A stretch of 7,586 nucleotides of DNA from Desulfurococcales archaeon (GTDB taxonomy: Archaea; Thermoproteota; Thermoprotei_A; Sulfolobales; Desulfurococcaceae): the NCBI GenBank assembly GCA_015522345.1, contig WAML01000042.1, forward strand, positions 1 to 7,586. The letters are read 5' to 3'. Numbering within the stretch: the first letter of the stretch is position 1; each line of letters opens with the position of its first letter. The notes beneath the pieces are model-generated. The model did no database searches and had not been told where the DNA came from. It was given only the letters and a program-made list of their open reading frames with translations. A program made the translations under genes and the position numbers. This document shows positions 5,363-7,586 of the stretch, piece after piece.

Positions 5363-7183
5363 ATGGATGTTAAGCTAAAGATAAAGCCTAGAGATTACCA
5401 GTTAGAAGCAGCAAAATGGGCTTTAGAACATGACGGATCAGTTGTTGTTATGCCAACAGGATCAGGTAAGACACTAATTGCTGTACTATGGTCTATAGAA
5501 TTATTTAGGAAGAGGCAAGTAAATAGAATAATATTTTTAGAACCTACACGAATTCTTGTAGAACAAGTAGCAAAATATATTTCAAAAGTCACTAATCTCC
5601 AAGCTATACCTATTCACGGAAAATATCCTAAAGAAAAGAGAATTTACTTGTGGAAGAAAGCACGTATAGCTGTTGCTACTCCAGAAACAGCATTAAGCGA
5701 TTACAAGTATATACTAAAGGAAGGATTTGATGGTGTTGTAGTAGATGAATGCCATCATACAACGGGAAAAGATGCTTATGCCAAGTTTATGCAAAAAATG
5801 ACTTTTAGAAAGAGACTCGGGCTTTCAGCATACATACCACATACTAGAGTTAATGAAATAAAAAAATACATAGGAGTCATCAGGTCATGGGATTGGAGAG
5901 ATAAGAGAATTAGGAAATACGTTCCAGACTGGATTGGAGAAGTATATGAGGCTGAATTAAATGATTATGAAAGAATTGTTTTAGAGAGATTAGAAGAAAC
6001 AAGAATAGAGTATTCTGGAAAACTTAGGGGATTAGTACAATTAGCTATACGATGGTTTGTTCGTGATGGAGCTCTAGCTTTAGAAGAGAGTTTAAATAAA
6101 CAAACTCTATTATCCGTTATATTATCTCATATAAAACCTTTGTTGAATGATAAAAGAATAAGGAAACTTCATAAATTAGATACTCTATACAGAATCCTTA
6201 GAGATCACGAAGGCTTTAGTAAAGCTATAATCTTTGTTGATAGGGTAATAGTTGCTAAATACTTAGCTAAAGTACTTAATAGATATAATCCAGTGGTAAT
6301 CCATGGTAAAGCGCATGGAAGAATTGATATAAGGAAAGTGTTAGAAGAAGCCTATAGTAGTAAGACGAAAATAGTTATTTCGACATCAGCTGGAGAAGAA
6401 GGACTAGATTTGCCTGAAGCAGATTTACTAATTATATGGAGTAATGTAGCGAGTCCTCTTAGATTTATTCAAAGACACGGAAGAATACTCCGTTTATCAA
6501 GTAAACTAAATAAACTAAAGTTTGTAACATACATTGTAACACCTGATACACCCGACATGGATAGTTTCGTAGATAGTCTTGAAGCAGCTAAAAAAGCTGG
6601 AGTAGATATACCGGTAGAAGAAAGCGTTATAGAGAGTTTATGGAAGAGGACTACACGTAGTAAAATACTATCAATAATAGAAGGAAGGCCCATGCCTTTG
6701 GAATGGATAAGTGAGATACTTTTAATGCCTATAGATCTGGTAAAAAGAGAACTCAAGAAGTTAATCGAGAAAGGAGAAGTAGTATACATATACACGTATA
6801 TGGGTAAAGTGTATTCTTCATTAAACGATATAGAAGTACTAGAAGAACAATATGTAGAATGTTTAAAGCCTGATCCCTATTTAAAAGCTAGAGCGAAAGC
6901 TTGGTCTCTTAATGGAAAAGAGTTAAGAAGTGTAATGGGTACTTACTTCGATTTAAAATCAAAGTTATTACACCATCTATTTCGAAAGCATTCAGGGTTT
7001 AAGAAACTATTGTTTACTATACAAGTACCTTTAGAAGGAGGAGCCTATCAAATGGTTAATCTTATGTATAACTTCCCTATAAATAGAGAAGATGTACTCG
7101 ATATCGTGCTGAGAAATGCTTTTTCCGTAAAGAATTACCTAAGGAATTTAAAGTATGTAAAACAAGTACAAGACTTAACTTAA
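5363..7183 (+). CDS. SF2 DECH-box helicase, Hef/Mph1-like, with C-terminal winged-helix-like region
   Basis: All superfamily 2 motifs are visible in 606 residues: Q13 in PRDYQLEAA, motif I PTGSGKT (31-37), Ia PTRILVEQ (61-68), Ib TPET (106-109), II DECH (128-131), III SAY (155-157), IV IIFVDR (289-294), V STSAGEEGLDLPEAD (340-354) and VI QRHGRILR (370-377). Motifs V and VI resemble archaeal Hef and Mph1/FANCM helicases, which remodel forks and branched DNA. The usual Hef ERCC4 nuclease and HhH domains are absent. Between the RecA domains a helical insert (about 180-285) could correspond to the DNA-gripping insert of that group. Residues 430-490 (MPLEWISEILLMPIDLVKRELKKL then a short strand pair) look like a winged helix; the last ~115 residues are unassigned. 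ATG 5363 is the only start, since TAG precedes it by one codon, and no ribosome binding site is clear, so translation may rely on coupling to the barrel gene 26 bases upstream. Confidence 0.93.
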   Translation: MDVKLKIKPRDYQLEAAKWALEHDGSVVVMPTGSGKTLIAVLWSIELFRKRQVNRIIFLEPTRILVEQVAKYISKVTNLQAIPIHGKYPKEKRIYLWKKARIAVATPETALSDYKYILKEGFDGVVVDECHHTTGKDAYAKFMQKMTFRKRLGLSAYIPHTRVNEIKKYIGVIRSWDWRDKRIRKYVPDWIGEVYEAELNDYERIVLERLEETRIEYSGKLRGLVQLAIRWFVRDGALALEESLNKQTLLSVILSHIKPLLNDKRIRKLHKLDTLYRILRDHEGFSKAIIFVDRVIVAKYLAKVLNRYNPVVIHGKAHGRIDIRKVLEEAYSSKTKIVISTSAGEEGLDLPEADLLIIWSNVASPLRFIQRHGRILRLSSKLNKLKFVTYIVTPDTPDMDSFVDSLEAAKKAGVDIPVEESVIESLWKRTTRSKILSIIEGRPMPLEWISEILLMPIDLVKRELKKLIEKGEVVYIYTYMGKVYSSLNDIEVLEEQYVECLKPDPYLKARAKAWSLNGKELRSVMGTYFDLKSKLLHHLFRKHSGFKKLLFTIQVPLEGGAYQMVNLMYNFPINREDVLDIVLRNAFSVKNYLRNLKYVKQVQDLT

Positions 7184-7220
7184 AACAGAAATACAAACCT
7201 AGTATAATGTATGATGTATG

Positions 7221-7293
7221 CCGGGAGCAGACCCGTCCCGTGTTCACGCATCCCCCGGTACTCGGGGGAGTCTCACGGGCACCGGGGTCTGCC
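7221..7293 (-). ncRNA. Candidate structured RNA, three stacked stems with kink-turn-like loop
   Basis: This stretch is 53 of 73 G+C inside an AT-rich window. Stem 1: 7227-7234 with 7285-7292 (GCAGACCC/GGGTCTGC, 8 bp). Stem 2: 7237-7242 with 7274-7279 (CCCGTG/CACGGG, 6 bp). Stem 3: 7251-7257 with 7263-7269 (TCCCCCG/CGGGGGA, 7 bp), five-base cap. All 21 pairs are Watson-Crick. I favour the minus strand for two reasons: TTTAAA at 7317-7322 lies about 26 bases before 7293, the canonical archaeal spacing, and the internal loop between stems 2 and 3 reads AGAC opposite TGCGTGAA, allowing tandem G-A pairs as in an L7Ae-binding kink-turn. T-rich sequence follows about 40 bases downstream. It is not a tRNA, tRNA half or C/D guide. 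An H/ACA-type guide is possible, but the lower loop is small and the nearest ACA (7215-7217) is 10 bases past stem 1. A structured 3' UTR of the coiled-coil gene is the main alternative. Confidence 0.6.
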
Positions 7294-7316
7294 AGAAATG
7301 AATTTATACAATATTG

Positions 7317-7322
7317 TTTAAA
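7317..7322 (-). promoter_or_regulatory. TATA box TTTAAA preceding the structured RNA
   Basis: On the minus strand AGAATTTAAAC gives a purine-rich BRE-like flank followed by TTTAAA. Its centre is about 26 bases before position 7293, where the GC-rich fold begins. It overlaps the stop codon (7318-7320) of the coiled-coil gene. Confidence 0.45.
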
Positions 7323-7586
7323 TTCTTTTCTTTATCCTTCTAGTATGTATTATCTCAGGTTCAATAACAGGACTTTGAACTTCTTGTAATGAAAGCTCTA
7401 TATCATTCAACCTTGATTCAATACTACTTACATATTCTTTAAACTTTATTTCTTGCTCTTTAATTTTTAACTCCATTAATGTTAGTTTTTTCTCCATTTT
7501 CTCCAAACTAGCGAGAACTATCTTTAAAGTATTCTCTATATCATCGTTTCTAGTATTACCCATTTTTTCTCTTAGTTCTTCAAGTC
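7318..7586 (-). CDS. Coiled-coil protein, 5' end probably outside the window
   Basis: This minus-strand frame ends with TAA at 7318-7320. From the ATG at 7563 it encodes 81 residues, most of them a strong heptad coiled coil (LEKMEKKLTLMELKIKEQEIK and on to SLQEVQ), then a short tail with the basic end TRRIKKRI. The frame stays open from the ATG to the window edge and reads LEELREK there, which continues the coiled-coil character, and no GGTG/GGAGG site precedes the ATG; I therefore think the gene starts further upstream and is only partly seen. I do not recognise a family: coiled coils of this kind occur in SMC-like, chaperone and structural proteins and are poor identifiers. It converges on the helicase, with the structured RNA between them. 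The TAA overlaps a TTTAAA box that may drive that RNA. Confidence 0.7.
   Translation of the reverse strand, partial: LEELREKMGNTRNDDIENTLKIVLASLEKMEKKLTLMELKIKEQEIKFKEYVSSIESRLNDIELSLQEVQSPVIEPEIIHTRRIKKRI

Noticed and set aside
7209..7220. Box C-like ATGATG for a C/D guide RNA
   Set aside because: It is not a full RTGATGA, no CTGA box D follows at a suitable distance, and the adjacent sequence is a long hairpin, unlike C/D guides.
7221..7293. tRNA, split tRNA half or permuted tRNA
   Set aside because: No D-arm or T-loop consensus on either strand (the nearest, TTCAC, lacks the invariant A58), and the element folds as one long hairpin.
7207..7389. Plus-strand open frame of about 60 codons crossing the GC-rich element
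   Set aside because: It runs through the self-complementary stems and into the antisense of the coiled-coil gene; the composition is dictated by the fold, not by coding, and there is no ribosome binding site.
1..7586. CRISPR array, insertion sequence, integrase, toxin-antitoxin or defence operon
   Set aside because: No spaced direct repeats, terminal inverted repeats, transposase or nuclease-toxin motifs are visible; the genes are mostly housekeeping or lineage genes.

Overview
The window looks like a piece of a low-GC, hyperthermophilic archaeal chromosome, most likely from the Crenarchaeota (Desulfurococcales; a Staphylothermus-like genome fits). The reasons are an archaeal class I release factor aRF1 with crenarchaeal-style ends, GGTG/GAGG-type ribosome binding sites a few bases before starts, TATA-like boxes about 26 bases before expected transcript ends, frequent GTG/TTG starts, compact spacing, and a single very GC-rich patch in an AT-rich background, which in such genomes usually marks a structured RNA. 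The genus is an inference.

Layout. The left third is read leftwards. From the central promoter region it runs: a single-domain Sua5/YrdC threonylcarbamoyl-AMP synthase (tRNA t6A synthesis), 9 bases later a flippase-like UPF0104/LPG-synthase-TM membrane protein, an unrecognised 206-residue soluble protein with a strong ribosome binding site, and a candidate 30-residue membrane microprotein at 38-130. The region 2625-2816 is a divergent promoter region with TATA boxes for both directions. The right part is read rightwards: aRF1, an unrecognised ~105-residue charged protein, a xylose-isomerase/endonuclease IV-type TIM barrel that keeps only part of the metal site, and a Hef-like SF2 DECH helicase. 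At the right end a coiled-coil gene, open at the window edge, converges from the minus strand.

Two things stand out. First, the best-placed start for aRF1 (ATG 2817, with good ribosome binding sites and TATA box) opens a reading frame ATG AGT TTT TAG C that stops after three codons. A +1 slip on the T run joins it to the aRF1 frame. This recalls the CUU UGA C autoregulatory frameshift of bacterial prfB, but the gene could simply start at TTG 2845, use a three-codon upstream ORF, or contain a one-base sequence error. Second, between the helicase and the coiled-coil gene lies a 73-base, 73% GC element (7221-7293) that folds as three stacked stems. Read on the minus strand it has a TTTAAA box about 26 bases before its 5' end and a kink-turn-like GA/GA internal loop, so it is probably an uncharacterised structured RNA.

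Functionally, the right-hand genes combine translation termination with a possible DNA-repair pair (TIM barrel plus helicase), and the left-hand ones combine tRNA modification with a membrane transporter-like protein. Apart from tight spacing I see no evidence that these form a single pathway.
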